64,000 bases of DNA from Calothrix sp. 336/3 (GCF_000734895.2 NZ_CP011382.1:3078700-3142699); one strand, 5' to 3'; positions 1-8,825 are shown, numbered from the stretch's first letter. Notes: generated by a model not told the origin, from the letters alone. Translations and numbers: made by a program.

Positions 1-352
1 CCCCTGCTTCTTTGTAATCCATGACTCACTTCACCGTGATCAACGCGCCGCCAACATTAGGATATATATCTTCACATATTTGGGCGACAAGAAAATATTT
101 TTTCTAGGTGATAACAAAATAGTCAAGGAGTGGGGCAAAAATTTTTCGTGTATTGTGACGTGTGTACTGGTGGATAAGTACTTCGCGAACTAAAATCTGT
201 GATGTATTTTTATGGCTGCGATTTAGCCCATTTTTGCCTTTTGGCTGAAACACAAGAAGTTAGAGGAGTAGAGGAATAATTGAAAAAAACACAAAATCTG
301 ATGGGAATAGAAATCTAGCAGTCTATTACTCATCATTCCCTTACCCCTAGTA
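1..352. other. intergenic, no gene seen
   Basis: This stretch precedes a small minus-strand gene. I see no convincing reading frame, RNA gene or terminator in it. It is AT-rich with no HIP1 site, and may contain the 5' region of a gene lying outside the window. Confidence 0.5.
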
Positions 353-565
353 TTAGCTACCAAATACCTCATCTTCAATTCCTTGCCACCATTCACCCAA
401 ATTCATTAAATCTTGGTGAATATCTTCTAATCTGCGAGCATAATCATCCTCACTAATCATATTTTTCATCTCTGCTAATTTTGTTAGACGCAACTGCACC
501 AATAGCCATGGTTTATACATACTATTAGTCGCTTCTAAATATTGTGCTAATTCAGTGCTATTCAT
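353..565 (-). CDS. small conserved-looking hypothetical protein
   Basis: A 70-residue soluble, acidic protein of unknown function. I chose the ATG at 565 (MNSTELAQYL) over a TTG eight codons upstream at 589. Neither has a clear Shine-Dalgarno sequence, which is common in cyanobacteria. The sequence is amphipathic and probably all-helical, with a Trp pair near the C-terminus (GEWWQG) and no membrane segment or Cys. It lies 204 bp downstream of sodB on the same strand, with a terminator between, so it is probably transcribed separately. I do not recognise a family. Coding status rests on plausible composition and the acidic, helical pattern. Confidence 0.55.
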   Translation of the reverse strand: MNSTELAQYLEATNSMYKPWLLVQLRLTKLAEMKNMISEDDYARRLEDIHQDLMNLGEWWQGIEDEVFGS

Positions 566-636
566 AAAGTTAGGATGGTAGATTATCAAAAGTTAAGTTA
601 TGTAATCAGAGAGCTTGGGAAAACAAATAGAATTTT

Positions 637-668
637 ATATAAAAGCAGCCACAGAAAATGTGACTGCT
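637..668 (-). terminator. intrinsic terminator of sodB
   Basis: Read on the minus strand, a 10-bp stem (AGCAGTCACA/TGTGGCTGCT, one G-U pair) with loop TTTTC is followed by TTTTATAT. It lies about 100 nt past the sodB stop and separates sodB from the next minus-strand gene. Confidence 0.7.
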
Positions 669-769
669 CACCAAAATTTAAAATTTAACTTTCCCGTTTT
701 GCCAAACTAAGGATAGTTAAATCCGAAGCAGGATAACTAAAAATATACAAATTCCTGCAATTGTCAAAA

Positions 770-1369
770 CTAGGCAGCCAAACGTTCTGCAACAAAATCC
801 CAGTTCACCAAATTATCTAAGAAGTTTTTGATGAAAGCAGGACGAGCATTTCTAAAGTCAACGTAATAAGCGTGTTCCCACACATCCAGGGTTAATAATG
901 GTTTTTGTCCATGGACCAGGGGATTTTCCGCATTCGGAGTTTTGGTAATTTTCAGAGTACCATTATCATCAACTAACCAAGCCCAACCACTACCAAATTG
1001 GGTAGCAGCAGCAGTGGAAAAATCCTCTTTGAACTTGTCAAAACTACCAAAATCCTTATCGATTCTAGCAGCTAAATCTCCAGTGGGAGCGCCACCACCT
1101 GCGGGTTTGAGGCAACTCCAAAAGAAGGTATGATTCCATACCTGAGCTGCGTTGTTAAAAATACCTGTTAAGGAAGCATCTTTGAAAGCAATGGTAATTA
1201 CTTCCTCTAAAGATTTATCTGCTAAATCTTTTCCTTCTGTCAGCTTATTGAGGTTATCTACATAAGCTTTGTGATGCTTGCCGTAGTGATACTCAAAGGT
1301 TTCAGCTTTCATGCCGTAAGGCTCAAGCGCATCCATTGCAAATGGAAGGGGGGGCTGTGTAAATGCCAT
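770..1369 (-). CDS. sodB: superoxide dismutase [Fe]
   Basis: Converts superoxide to hydrogen peroxide and oxygen in the cytosol. The 199-residue length is normal for the Fe/Mn family. The N-terminal helical hairpin domain has FEYHYGKHH with ligand His28, and AAQVWNHTFFW with ligand His80. The C-terminal domain has FGSGWAWL and DVWEHAYYVDF, whose Asp162 and His166 complete the metal site. Gln76 in the N-terminal motif is the arrangement typical of iron rather than manganese enzymes. There is no signal peptide, so it is the cytosolic form. It appears monocistronic, with its own terminator about 100 nt downstream and 250 nt of non-coding DNA upstream. Family assignment is certain; the Fe preference is from motif knowledge. 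Confidence 0.97.
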   Translation of the reverse strand: MAFTQPPLPFAMDALEPYGMKAETFEYHYGKHHKAYVDNLNKLTEGKDLADKSLEEVITIAFKDASLTGIFNNAAQVWNHTFFWSCLKPAGGGAPTGDLAARIDKDFGSFDKFKEDFSTAAATQFGSGWAWLVDDNGTLKITKTPNAENPLVHGQKPLLTLDVWEHAYYVDFRNARPAFIKNFLDNLVNWDFVAERLAA

Positions 1370-1622
1370 TTTTGTGAAATCCTCTCTTTACCGTTTTCCA
1401 GTTTAAGGCTTCTACGGAAGCTGTGGAAATTACATACTAGGTATCAAGCTGTATTGACGGCTTGACACTGGCACATAAAACTTAATACTTTGATTCTACA
1501 AGGAAATGTGGCACTCAGAAACTCTGTCGCAAGTAATACTGTTGCCAAAATTGGGAAAAGGGAGAAGTTATCTTGTGTGACTTATCGTATTTTTGTGGAA
1601 CCAATGTAGTACAAGATACATT

Positions 1623-2603
1623 TCAAGGATTGCTCATGTTAGGAATAATAGTGACTTGGTGAATGTCAGGTTTGTCTGGGTTTTTTCTGGAGTGACGAGT
1701 AAACATAGCAAATATTAAAATCCGCCAAGCCGAGTGAGAAAGCACAACAGGAGACAGAATACTCATAGCGCTGAGGAATTTATATTGCTTGCAAGCAGCT
1801 AATATCCAATGTAATTTCAAATAATCTTTGATGATTGAGATGGGTGGTAGGCGATCGCGGTATTTTTCGTTAACTAAAGCGTATATTTTTTCTTTCATCA
1901 AAATATTAGCCTCTAGTCGTCGAGCAATTGCAAATTTTTGGTTATAGGCTCCTGACCACACAGTGCGATAGGCTAAACACCGATTCACAAAAATCCCACC
2001 ACCATACTCAGCAACCCGAACCCAACAATCAATATCGTCACAATTGCCATCTAAACTCGAATCCCAACCCCCAGTCTGTAAAAAAGCCTCTCGCTTACAA
2101 GCAACTTGAACAGGTGTACCAAAAGGTAATAATTCTAGTAGCATTCCATAATGAATATCAGCCTGGGGAACGTATACCGCTAATCCCGAACCCATAACAG
2201 GTGTACGACTCAACTCTACACCTTGACTATTGACTTGAGCCGCGATACAAGAACAAATTACCGCTTCCGGACATAGAGCGATCGCCCGCGCCATTTCTGC
2301 AATACAATCACTTGCCAGGTAATCATCATCATCCAAAAACTTAATCCAGTCGCCACTACTGACAGCAACCCCTGCATTCACCGTTGCCGAATGACCCAAA
2401 TTTACCTGATTGCGATGATAAACTAGCCGACTATCCCCAGCAAGCTCCTCAATCAATCCCCGAACATATTCCTCAGTTCCATCCCCAGAGCAGTCATCAG
2501 CAACTACTACCTCTGACACCATTGTCTGTTGTAACCCAGAGGCGATCGCTCTTTTCAGTAAATCCAAGCGATTATAAGTGGTAATCACAATACTAAACTT
2601 CAT
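1623..2603 (-). CDS. glycosyltransferase family 2
   Basis: Predicted GT-A-fold glycosyltransferase of 326 residues, which would transfer a sugar from a nucleotide-sugar donor to an unknown acceptor, probably in surface polysaccharide or glycolipid synthesis. The N-terminus FSIVITTYNRLDLLKRAI is the GT2 nucleotide-binding strand. VVVADDCSGDGT supplies an early Asp pair (about 36-37), and FLDDDDYL at residues 90-96 is the DXD metal/nucleotide motif. A moderately hydrophobic stretch near 265-300 could associate with membrane but is not a clear multi-span domain. It stands alone between sodB and rplS, with no polysaccharide cluster around it, so the substrate cannot be inferred. Confidence 0.9.
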   Translation of the reverse strand: MKFSIVITTYNRLDLLKRAIASGLQQTMVSEVVVADDCSGDGTEEYVRGLIEELAGDSRLVYHRNQVNLGHSATVNAGVAVSSGDWIKFLDDDDYLASDCIAEMARAIALCPEAVICSCIAAQVNSQGVELSRTPVMGSGLAVYVPQADIHYGMLLELLPFGTPVQVACKREAFLQTGGWDSSLDGNCDDIDCWVRVAEYGGGIFVNRCLAYRTVWSGAYNQKFAIARRLEANILMKEKIYALVNEKYRDRLPPISIIKDYLKLHWILAACKQYKFLSAMSILSPVVLSHSAWRILIFAMFTRHSRKNPDKPDIHQVTIIPNMSNP

Positions 2604-2799
2604 ATACTAAATCTTTCTATATTTGAATTAGGGGTTGTGAACCACCCCCAAACAGCATAAATATCCCGCAAACCATACCATAAGATGTCCCTGTTTATAT
2701 TTCAGTATTCACTCTTCCGAAGTCAGATCATGCAAAATGGCTAGACTGAAAACCTGGAAGGATTTATGATGGATGATCGTGAGTTTTTTATAAACTATA

Positions 2800-3162
2800 A
2801 TGAACACTCAGGAAATTATCCGCTCCATCGAAGCGGAACAACTCAAATCCAATCTACCCGATATCTATGTCGGTGACACCGTCCGTGTTGGTGTCAAAAT
2901 TAAAGAAGGCGAAAAATACCGTATCCAGCCCTATGAAGGTGTGGTGATTTCCATGCGTAACGGTGGCATCAACGAAACCATTACGGTTCGCCGTGTCTTC
3001 CAAGGTATCGGTGTCGAACGTGTCTTCCTCGTTCACTCTCCCCGCATTGAAACCATCAAAATCATCCGACGTGGTAAAGTTCGTCGGGCTAAACTTTACT
3101 ACCTCCGTAAGCGTGTTGGTAAGGCGACACGGATTAAGCAACGCTTTGACCGCTCACTGTGA
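2800..3162 (+). CDS. rplS: 50S ribosomal protein L19
   Basis: Ribosomal protein bL19, 120 residues, normal length. It lies at the 30S-50S interface. Recognisable segments are the N-terminal helix IIRSIEAEQ, the strand [26 protein letters not shown], the family block [21 protein letters not shown] and the basic tail [18 protein letters not shown]. It is transcribed toward trnW, secE and nusG. A hairpin (AGCGGC-TTGT-GCCGCT, 3200-3215) follows the stop but has no U-tract on this strand, so termination there is uncertain. Confidence 0.97.
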   Translation: MNTQEIIRSIEAEQLKSNLPDIYVGDTVRVGVKIKEGEKYRIQPYEGVVISMRNGGINETITVRRVFQGIGVERVFLVHSPRIETIKIIRRGKVRRAKLYYLRKRVGKATRIKQRFDRSL

Positions 3163-3240
3163 TTACCAGATAACCCTAATATGGGAGAAAGCCTAAAAAA
3201 GCGGCTTGTGCCGCTCAAACAAACTCCCTGAAAAAATATC

Positions 3241-3270
3241 TTGAGCAAAACTGCCAAATTGCGTTACACT
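3241..3270 (+). promoter_or_regulatory. candidate sigma70-type promoter for trnW
   Basis: TTGAGC (3241-3246) and TACACT (3265-3270) are 18 bp apart, a reasonable -35/-10 pair. Transcription would begin about 50 nt before the tRNA. The match is moderate and rests on pattern and position only. Confidence 0.45.
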
Positions 3271-3325
3271 AGTTAAAGCTTGTATGAAAGCATTAACTTT
3301 ATAACTGAATCTCAAGATAGCTGGT

Positions 3326-3398
3326 GCGCTCTTAGTTCAGTTGGTAGAACGCAGGTCTCCAAAACCTGATGTCGGGGGTTCAAGTCCTCCAGGGCGCG
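3326..3398 (+). tRNA. trnW: tRNA-Trp (CCA)
   Basis: A 73-nt cloverleaf. Acceptor 5' strand GCGCTCT pairs with AGGGCGC (one T-G pair) and is followed by discriminator G. The D-arm has TTAGTTCAGTTGGTAGAA, the anticodon stem-loop is CAGGT-CTCCAAA-ACCTG with anticodon CCA at 3359-3361, and the T-arm holds GGTTCAAGTCC. The 3' CCA is not encoded. Placement just before secE-nusG is the usual cyanobacterial arrangement. Confidence 0.97.
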
Positions 3399-3414
3399 CT
3401 ATCCGCGATAAAAA

Positions 3415-3469
3415 TGTAGAGACGCGTAAGCACAACTCCTCAGCGAGTCAAGCAAACCGCGTCTCTACA
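3415..3469. repeat. palindromic repeat between trnW and secE
   Basis: TGTAGAGACGCG (3415-3426) and its perfect 12-bp reverse complement (3458-3469) enclose a 31-nt spacer. The GTAGAGACGCG palindrome type is a widespread dispersed repeat in filamentous cyanobacterial genomes, by general knowledge. In RNA it would fold into a strong hairpin between the tRNA and secE, possibly helping tRNA 3' processing or limiting read-through. Confidence 0.7.
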
Positions 3470-3606
3470 GCTTTGAAAAGTCGAGTATAATTGCAGCTAT
3501 GTTTGTACTGTCTCGCATTCAAAGAGATGTTGATAGGAGCAAAAGCCCAACTCAACCATCGCAAGTTAGTTAACAGCTGAATCAGCAAATAGGAGAGTAA
3601 AGAGCC

Positions 3607-3828
3607 GTGGCTAAAAAAAATGAAGCAGAAATGCCAGAAGCCACCAGTGGAGTCAATGTCACTAACTTCTTTCAAGGACTCAAGGAAGAATTTGAAAAGG
3701 TTGTCTGGCCCAGTCGCCAACAGTTAGTCAGTGAATCAGCTGGCGTATTACTCATGGTGACGCTCTCCGCAGCTTTGATATTTTTAGTAGACAAATTCTT
3801 TACTTGGGCAGCACAACAGGTGTTCTGA
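3607..3828 (+). CDS. secE: preprotein translocase subunit SecE
   Basis: Essential small subunit of the SecYEG translocon in the plasma and thylakoid membranes. At 73 residues it has the short, single-span form usual for cyanobacteria. A charged N-terminus leads to the amphipathic helix FFQGLKEEFEKVVWPSRQQL, whose VVWPSR block is the SecE signature, followed by one membrane helix (about 46-64). The start is GTG at 3607. Its stop TGA overlaps the nusG ATG (ATGA), a translationally coupled pair. A TATAAT box at 3486-3491 is a possible promoter element, without a convincing -35. Confidence 0.95.
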   Translation: MAKKNEAEMPEATSGVNVTNFFQGLKEEFEKVVWPSRQQLVSESAGVLLMVTLSAALIFLVDKFFTWAAQQVF

Positions 3829-4472
3829 TGACTTCTGCAACAGACGAAAGCTCAGATTTAACGTTGCAGTCGGAGGAATCAGCAGACTCAACGAGTGATA
3901 TTTACAAAGAATCTCGTTGGTATGCAGTGCAAGTTGCCTCTGGCTGTGAGAAGCGTGTCAAAACGAATTTGGAACAGCGTATCCAAACCTTTGATGTCGC
4001 TGACAGGATTTTTCAGGTAGAGATTCCCCACACGCCAGCAGTGAAAATCCGTAAGGATGGTAGCCGTCAACACACAGAGGAAAAAGTTTTTCCCGGTTAT
4101 GTCCTAGTCAAAATGATTATGGATGACCATGTGTGGCAGGTGGTACGTAATACTTCCCATGTGATTAATTTTGTGGGAGCAGAGCAGAGACGAGGTGGTA
4201 GCGGCAAAGGTCGCGGTCACGTCAAACCTGTACCCCTAGGTCATGCGGAAGTAGAGCGAATCTTTAAGCAGACAGCAGAACAGGAACCAATTGTCAAAAT
4301 TGACATGGCTGCTGGTGATAAGATAATCGTGCTGTCTGGTCCATTCAAAGATTTTGAAGGTGAGGTAATTGAAGTCAGCCCCGAACGGAGCAAACTCAAA
4401 GCCTTGTTATCAATCTTTGGCAGGGATACACCAGTAGAATTGGAATTTAATCAGGTTCAGAAACAAAGCTAG
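3828..4472 (+). CDS. nusG: transcription termination/antitermination factor NusG
   Basis: Binds RNA polymerase through its NGN domain and couples elongation to Rho-like factors or ribosomes. I set the start at the ATG overlapping the secE stop (3828), giving 214 residues; an upstream in-frame GTG at 3804 lies inside secE. An acidic, Ser-rich N-terminal extension (1-30) precedes the NGN domain (WYAVQVASGCEKRV, VFPGYVLVKM, the NFVG block) and the C-terminal KOW domain (GDKIIVLSGPFKDFEGEV, then ALLSIFGRDTPVELEF). It is followed 6 nt later by rplK, so the genes are co-transcribed. Confidence 0.96.
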   Translation: MTSATDESSDLTLQSEESADSTSDIYKESRWYAVQVASGCEKRVKTNLEQRIQTFDVADRIFQVEIPHTPAVKIRKDGSRQHTEEKVFPGYVLVKMIMDDHVWQVVRNTSHVINFVGAEQRRGGSGKGRGHVKPVPLGHAEVERIFKQTAEQEPIVKIDMAAGDKIIVLSGPFKDFEGEVIEVSPERSKLKALLSIFGRDTPVELEFNQVQKQS

Positions 4473-4478
4473 TTAGAA

Positions 4479-4904
4479 ATGGCAAAAAAAGTCGTAGCGG
4501 TCATTAAGTTGGCTCTGAATGCCGGAAAAGCCAACCCAGCACCGCCAGTTGGTCCTGCTTTGGGTCAACACGGTGTGAACATCATGATGTTTTGTAAGGA
4601 GTACAACGCCAAAACAGCTGACCAAGCTGGGATGGTGATTCCTGTGGAAATCTCCGTTTATGAAGACCGGAGTTTCACCTTTGTACTCAAAACACCTCCT
4701 GCGTCGGTATTAATTACCAAAGCAGCTAAGATTGAGAGAGGTTCCAACGAACCGAATAAGAAAAAAGTTGGATCCATTACAACAGAGCAACTACGGCAGA
4801 TTGCTCAAACCAAAATGCCCGACCTCAATGCCAATGACATTGACGCGGCAATGAAAATTATTGCTGGTACAGCCCGTAACATGGGTGTAACAATCACCGA
4901 TTAG
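4479..4904 (+). CDS. rplK: 50S ribosomal protein L11
   Basis: Ribosomal protein uL11 of the GTPase-associated centre, 141 residues, normal. The N-terminal domain shows the Pro-rich linker and [16 protein letters not shown], the thiostrepton-contact region. The C-terminal rRNA-binding domain shows [20 protein letters not shown] and the final [10 protein letters not shown]. It starts 6 nt after nusG. A 108-nt spacer then separates it from rplA. Confidence 0.97.
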   Translation: MAKKVVAVIKLALNAGKANPAPPVGPALGQHGVNIMMFCKEYNAKTADQAGMVIPVEISVYEDRSFTFVLKTPPASVLITKAAKIERGSNEPNKKKVGSITTEQLRQIAQTKMPDLNANDIDAAMKIIAGTARNMGVTITD

Positions 4905-5012
4905 TGATTTTGTCCTTGTGACTCAATTGCTAGGTTATAGAACTATCCCAACTCAAATCCTTAATTCACAGGGGGAGAGATTTTCCTCGCTAGTCACCCC
5001 AGGAGATAAAGA

Positions 5013-5729
5013 ATGGCAAGAAAAATATCAAAACGTTTGCAAGCGCTCGTAGCCAAGGTAGAAGATAAAGACTACGCGCCTTTAGAAGCATTACAGCTGC
5101 TGAAAGATACAGCAACAGCCAAATTTCCCGAAGCAGCAGAAGCCCATATTCGCCTAGGAATTGACCCAAAATATACAGACCAACAGTTACGGACCACTGT
5201 TGTTTTGCCCAAGGGAACGGGACAAGTTGTTAGAGTCGCAGTCATTACCCGTGGTGAAAAAGTAGCAGAAGCTACCAGTGCGGGTGCGGATATCGTTGGT
5301 TCGGAAGAATTAATCGATGATATTCAAAAAGGCATGATGGACTTTGATAAGTTGATTGCCACCCCCGATGTTATGCCCCAGGTAGCCAAGTTAGGTAAAT
5401 TACTTGGTCCCCGTGGATTAATGCCATCACCCAAGGGTGGTACTGTGACCTTTGACTTAGCAGGGGCGATCGCCGAATTTAAAGCAGGTAAATTAGAATA
5501 TCGGGCAGACAAAACAGGTATCGTTCATGTTATGTTTGGTAAGGCGGCTTTCGCCCCAGAAGATTTGCTGGTAAACTTGAAGGCGTTGCAAGAGTCCATT
5601 GACCGTAACCGTCCTTCCGGTGCCAAGGGTCGTTACTGGCGCACCATGTATATTTCCGCAACCATGGGACCTGCCATCAGAATTGATGTTGGTGCTTTAC
5701 GCGAGCTGAAAACAACAGAAGTAGCTTAA
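5013..5729 (+). CDS. rplA: 50S ribosomal protein L1
   Basis: Ribosomal protein uL1 of the mobile L1 stalk, 238 residues. It contains [23 protein letters not shown], the second-domain block [22 protein letters not shown] and the C-terminal [22 protein letters not shown]. An AGGAG element lies 8-12 nt before the ATG. The 108-nt gap after rplK contains GTGACT/AGTCAC complementary segments flanking a G-rich stretch; L1 often represses its own operon by binding such mRNA structures, but I cannot show the binding motif here. Confidence 0.97.
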   Translation: MARKISKRLQALVAKVEDKDYAPLEALQLLKDTATAKFPEAAEAHIRLGIDPKYTDQQLRTTVVLPKGTGQVVRVAVITRGEKVAEATSAGADIVGSEELIDDIQKGMMDFDKLIATPDVMPQVAKLGKLLGPRGLMPSPKGGTVTFDLAGAIAEFKAGKLEYRADKTGIVHVMFGKAAFAPEDLLVNLKALQESIDRNRPSGAKGRYWRTMYISATMGPAIRIDVGALRELKTTEVA

Positions 5730-5780
5730 GTATTAGGTCGGGTAATGGGAAATTTCCCATCGCCTCACTCCAAAATTAAA

Positions 5781-5912
5781 TATACCAAGCCGGAGACAGC
5801 AGGTGTCCTTGACTTAAATATCCTGCCTAGGTTTGCACTCCATTTGTTCCATGAAGACTCATAGTGGTTTGACCATGGCAAAAAGAGATTTGTAAAACCC
5901 CGGCTTGGTATA
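5781..5912 (+). promoter_or_regulatory. ribosomal protein L10 leader
   Basis: Cis-regulatory mRNA leader that binds L10(L12)4 and gives feedback on rplJL. The outer stem is a perfect 13-bp pairing of 5781-5793 (TATACCAAGCCGG) with 5900-5912. Inside are the family hallmarks GACAGCAGG (5795-5803), CTTAA (5813-5817) and TCCTGCC (5821-5827), with GCAGG/CCTGC able to pair. It lies about 110 nt before the rplJ start. The sequence and position make the L10-leader call strong; the direction of its effect here is not shown by sequence. Confidence 0.88.
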
Positions 5913-5922
5913 GCTGGGGTTT
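5895..5922 (+). terminator. terminator-like hairpin overlapping the L10 leader
   Basis: AAACCCCGGCT (5895-5905) pairs with AGCTGGGGTTT (5912-5922) around a 6-nt loop: 11 bp with one G-U. ATTAATT follows, a weak U-tract. Its 5' arm and loop occupy most of the 3' strand of the leader's outer stem, so the two structures cannot coexist. This is the geometry of transcription attenuation. Confidence 0.6.
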
Positions 5923-6018
5923 ATTAATTGGGGACTTTGGGGTGGTGGATGTTGAGATGAAAATAGTCTGAAATCGCCAATCTCAAATTCCAAATCCTGT
6001 GAAGGAGGTGAAAGAAAA

Positions 6019-6552
6019 GTGGGTCGAACAATAGAAAACAAAAAAGAGATTGTGGCGGAACTCAAGCAAAGCTTGAGCGAGTCAACTTTAGCTCTAGTCA
6101 TTGACTACCAAGGGCTAACAGTCTCGGAAATCAGCGATTTAAGAAGGCGTTTGCGGACAAGTGGCAGCACTTGTAAAGTGACAAAAAATACCCTCATGGG
6201 CATTGCCATTCAAGATGATGAGCAATGGCAAGCCATGTCGGAATTGCTGAGTGGAGCCTCAGCTTTCTTGTTAGTTAAAGAGGATATTTCCTCAGCTATC
6301 AAAGCTTATCAAGATTTCCAAAAAGCTTCCAAAAAAACCCAACTTCGCGGTGGCGTGATGGAAGGTCGTCTGCTGAAGGAAGCAGATGTTAAAGCTTTAG
6401 GAGACTTGCCTTCCAAGGAACAACTTATGGCACAAATTGCTGGTGCTATCAACGGTTTGGCTACCAAGTTGGCTGTGGGAATCAACGAAGTTCCCTGTTC
6501 TTTGGCGCGTGCTTTGCAAGCTGTTGCTGACAAAGAAAAAGGTGAAGGTTAA
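6019..6552 (+). CDS. rplJ: 50S ribosomal protein L10
   Basis: Ribosomal protein uL10, 177 residues, anchors L7/L12 dimers to the stalk base. The N-terminal domain carries the family pattern LVIDYQGLTVSEISDLRRRLR then CKVTKNTLM, and the C-terminal L12-binding helix is amphipathic. The GTG start at 6019 is fixed by a very strong AAGGAGGTG at 6002-6010. It lies downstream of the L10 leader and 66 nt before rplL, so one transcript likely carries both. Confidence 0.96.
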   Translation: MGRTIENKKEIVAELKQSLSESTLALVIDYQGLTVSEISDLRRRLRTSGSTCKVTKNTLMGIAIQDDEQWQAMSELLSGASAFLLVKEDISSAIKAYQDFQKASKKTQLRGGVMEGRLLKEADVKALGDLPSKEQLMAQIAGAINGLATKLAVGINEVPCSLARALQAVADKEKGEG

Positions 6553-6618
6553 CTGTGTTTAAGTTAGCCATGAAATCAGCAAACAACAAAAAATTGACAA
6601 CAATAGGAGTTATATACA

Positions 6619-7011
6619 ATGTCTGCTACAACTGATGAAATTTTGGAAAAGTTGAAAGGTTTGACTCTCCTCGAAGCTGCGGAATTAGTTAAACAAATTG
6701 AAGAAGCTTTCGGCGTAAGTGCTGCTCCTGCTGCTGGTGGGATGATGATGATGGCTGCTCCTGGTGGAGCTGCTGCTGCTGAACCCGTAGAAGAGAAGAC
6801 TGAATTTGATGTCATCCTGGAAGAAGTTCCTGCTGACAAGAAGATTGCCGTTCTCAAGATTGTCCGTGAATTGACAGGTTTAGGTTTGAAAGAAGCTAAG
6901 GATTTAGTAGAGTCCACACCTAAAGCAGTGAAAGAAGCTATTGCCAAGGAAGCTGCTGAAGATGCTAAGAAGCGCATCGAAGAAGCTGGTGGTAAAGTTG
7001 CTATCAAGTAA
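6619..7011 (+). CDS. rplL: 50S ribosomal protein L7/L12
   Basis: Multicopy stalk protein bL12 that recruits translation GTPases, 130 residues. The N-terminal dimerisation domain (about 5-35) leads to an Ala/Gly/Met-rich hinge ([20 protein letters not shown]), then the C-terminal domain with [20 protein letters not shown] and the terminal GGKVAIK. The in-frame start ATG at 6619 is preceded by AGGAG at 6605-6609. It is the last gene of the block and is followed by a clean terminator. Confidence 0.97.
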   Translation: MSATTDEILEKLKGLTLLEAAELVKQIEEAFGVSAAPAAGGMMMMAAPGGAAAAEPVEEKTEFDVILEEVPADKKIAVLKIVRELTGLGLKEAKDLVESTPKAVKEAIAKEAAEDAKKRIEEAGGKVAIK

Positions 7012-7041
7012 AACAATACTTGCTAATCTTTAAATGAGAAT

Positions 7042-7070
7042 CCCGACTTGGATCTAAGTCGGGTTTTTTT
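7042..7070 (+). terminator. intrinsic terminator of the rplJL operon
   Basis: Perfect 8-bp stem CCCGACTT/AAGTCGGG with loop GGATCT, followed by seven T residues (7064-7070). It begins 31 nt after the rplL stop and separates it from the convergent kinase gene. Confidence 0.93.
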
Positions 7071-7100
7071 ATCTTCAAACAAACGTTTTGAGCATATCTT

Positions 7101-8825
7101 CTACCTTCTTCTGGCGTCAGCGATTAGCCATCTGTTGCTTGTCGTATCCCATGTGAGACTAAAACGAACTCTTTCGGGGATTTCTTGCCCATTTTTCATC
7201 ACATATTTAACTTGAGCATCAACGGTGGCTGTTTCGGAGTTCGTTTCCACTAAATCAACTCCCTGTACTTGCACATTTTGCACTTGACCACTCCACCATT
7301 GAGTATAGGATTTATAGCCCTTGGGGTGTAGTTTACGCCGACTTTGATATTCTGGTGCCAGTTGATTCCAACCGGTTTGTAAATCACCTTGGTTGATAGT
7401 GCCGTAGTAATTACGAATAAAGTTGTCTGGTGCAGGTTGTTCTGTTTGTGGCTCCGTAGTAGGTGTAATAGTCGCTATGGGTGTGGGAGTATTTTCTGGG
7501 GTTTGAGTGGGTTGAGGGCTGGCTTCGGTTGTAGAGTCTATAGGTTCAGGAGATTCAGTTTGTGTGGTGACAGGGGTTTCTGTCGCTTCTACAGGCTCCT
7601 GGGGCGCAATGGGCGAAGTAATCACTTGGGGCTGTCGCCTTGTTGGTTTAATAACGGATGGAGTATTTTCTGTTGGTGGTGTAGTTGCTACTGTTGCTGG
7701 TGTAGTGGTAGCGGGAGTTGGGACAGTCGCAGTTTCTGTAACTGATTTATTGTTATTGAGTGCAGAGCTAATAACTACTGATGCGGCAATGATTCCCCCA
7801 GCTAAAATTACAGCCAGAACCAAGGGATTTTTACCTGCATTGGTATTTTGATTTCCTGGTGTTGCAGGGATTGCTGCGGGTGGAGCAGGGGGAGTGAGGG
7901 CAAGGGTATTGTCTGGGTGTGAACTGGGGGGATGGGTTGGGTAATGAGCTTGGGGAGGTTGGGTGTAGGGTGTGGTGGGAGGAGTGAGCGGAATCCTGGA
8001 AGAGACGGAACCTTCTGCTTGAATTGCTTCTAGCATTTCCCGTGCAGAGACAAAGCGATCGCGGGCACTAAATTGAATAGCTTGATCGAGAATATTCGCA
8101 AAATTTGGTGTGACATTTGCATATTGCCGCCAAAGTACTGCACCTGTGGCTGGATCCGTACCCCACTCTTGGGGTAGTCTACCAGTGAGTAAATAAATTG
8201 CTGTCATCCCTAAGCTATAGATATCACTAGCAAACATCGGTCGTCCGACGGATTGTTCACTTGCCATGAAACCGGGAGTACCAATCACGATGGATTGGGT
8301 ATTTCCGGAGGGGGTGACTACAGTTTGCACCGTTTCTTTGACTGCACCAAAATCAATTAAAACTGGTTTCCCGTCGGCGTAGCGGAGGAGAATGTTATCG
8401 GGTTTGATATCACGGTGAACAATACCCCGGTTATGAACGTATTCTAAGACTGGGAGAATGCTTACCAGAATTGATTTGACAGTACTTTCGCTGACTGTTC
8501 CTTGTTGTTTGAGCAGTGCAGTCAATGTTTGCCCTTCGATGTATTCTTGGACGAGATAAAACTTATTATTCTCGGAAAAATAGGCATAGAGGCGGGGAAT
8601 TTGTTCACTGCGATCGCCTAAATCTTCTAAAATTGCCGCTTCTCTTTGAAAGCGCTGCTGCACCAACTGATAAACTTGGGGATTATCTTGAATGGGCTTG
8701 AGCTGTTTAATCACACAGCGTCTTTGAGATGGCATTTGGGTATCTTCAGCAAGAAAAGTCTCACCAAATCCACCACCCCCTAGAGTTTGAATGACTCGAT
8801 AGCGGTTGTTGAGCAGCATTTGCAT
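7101..8825 (-). CDS. membrane-anchored Ser/Thr protein kinase with C-terminal extracytoplasmic domain
   Basis: Hanks-type kinase of 574 residues. The kinase domain (about 9-270) has a Gly loop GGGGFG, Lys40 in VIKQLK, HRDIKPDN (137-144), IDFG (157-160) and GTPGFMASEQ, so all catalytic residues are present. After it come a Pro/Thr-rich segment, one membrane helix near 335-355 (LVLAVILAGGIIAASVV), a long Pro/Thr/Glu-rich linker and a folded C-terminal domain from about 470 (NFIRNYYGTINQGDLQTGW... ending NRWLIADA). That domain resembles NTF2-like modules attached to cyanobacterial kinases and would face the periplasm or thylakoid lumen. The start could be Met1 or Met3. It converges on rplL. Targets are unknown. 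Confidence 0.9.
   Translation of the reverse strand: MQMLLNNRYRVIQTLGGGGFGETFLAEDTQMPSQRRCVIKQLKPIQDNPQVYQLVQQRFQREAAILEDLGDRSEQIPRLYAYFSENNKFYLVQEYIEGQTLTALLKQQGTVSESTVKSILVSILPVLEYVHNRGIVHRDIKPDNILLRYADGKPVLIDFGAVKETVQTVVTPSGNTQSIVIGTPGFMASEQSVGRPMFASDIYSLGMTAIYLLTGRLPQEWGTDPATGAVLWRQYANVTPNFANILDQAIQFSARDRFVSAREMLEAIQAEGSVSSRIPLTPPTTPYTQPPQAHYPTHPPSSHPDNTLALTPPAPPAAIPATPGNQNTNAGKNPLVLAVILAGGIIAASVVISSALNNNKSVTETATVPTPATTTPATVATTPPTENTPSVIKPTRRQPQVITSPIAPQEPVEATETPVTTQTESPEPIDSTTEASPQPTQTPENTPTPIATITPTTEPQTEQPAPDNFIRNYYGTINQGDLQTGWNQLAPEYQSRRKLHPKGYKSYTQWWSGQVQNVQVQGVDLVETNSETATVDAQVKYVMKNGQEIPERVRFSLTWDTTSNRWLIADARRR

Noticed and set aside
4905..5012. L1-binding leader before rplA
   Set aside because: Complementary GTGACT/AGTCAC and a G-rich tract exist, but the specific L1 target structure could not be drawn.
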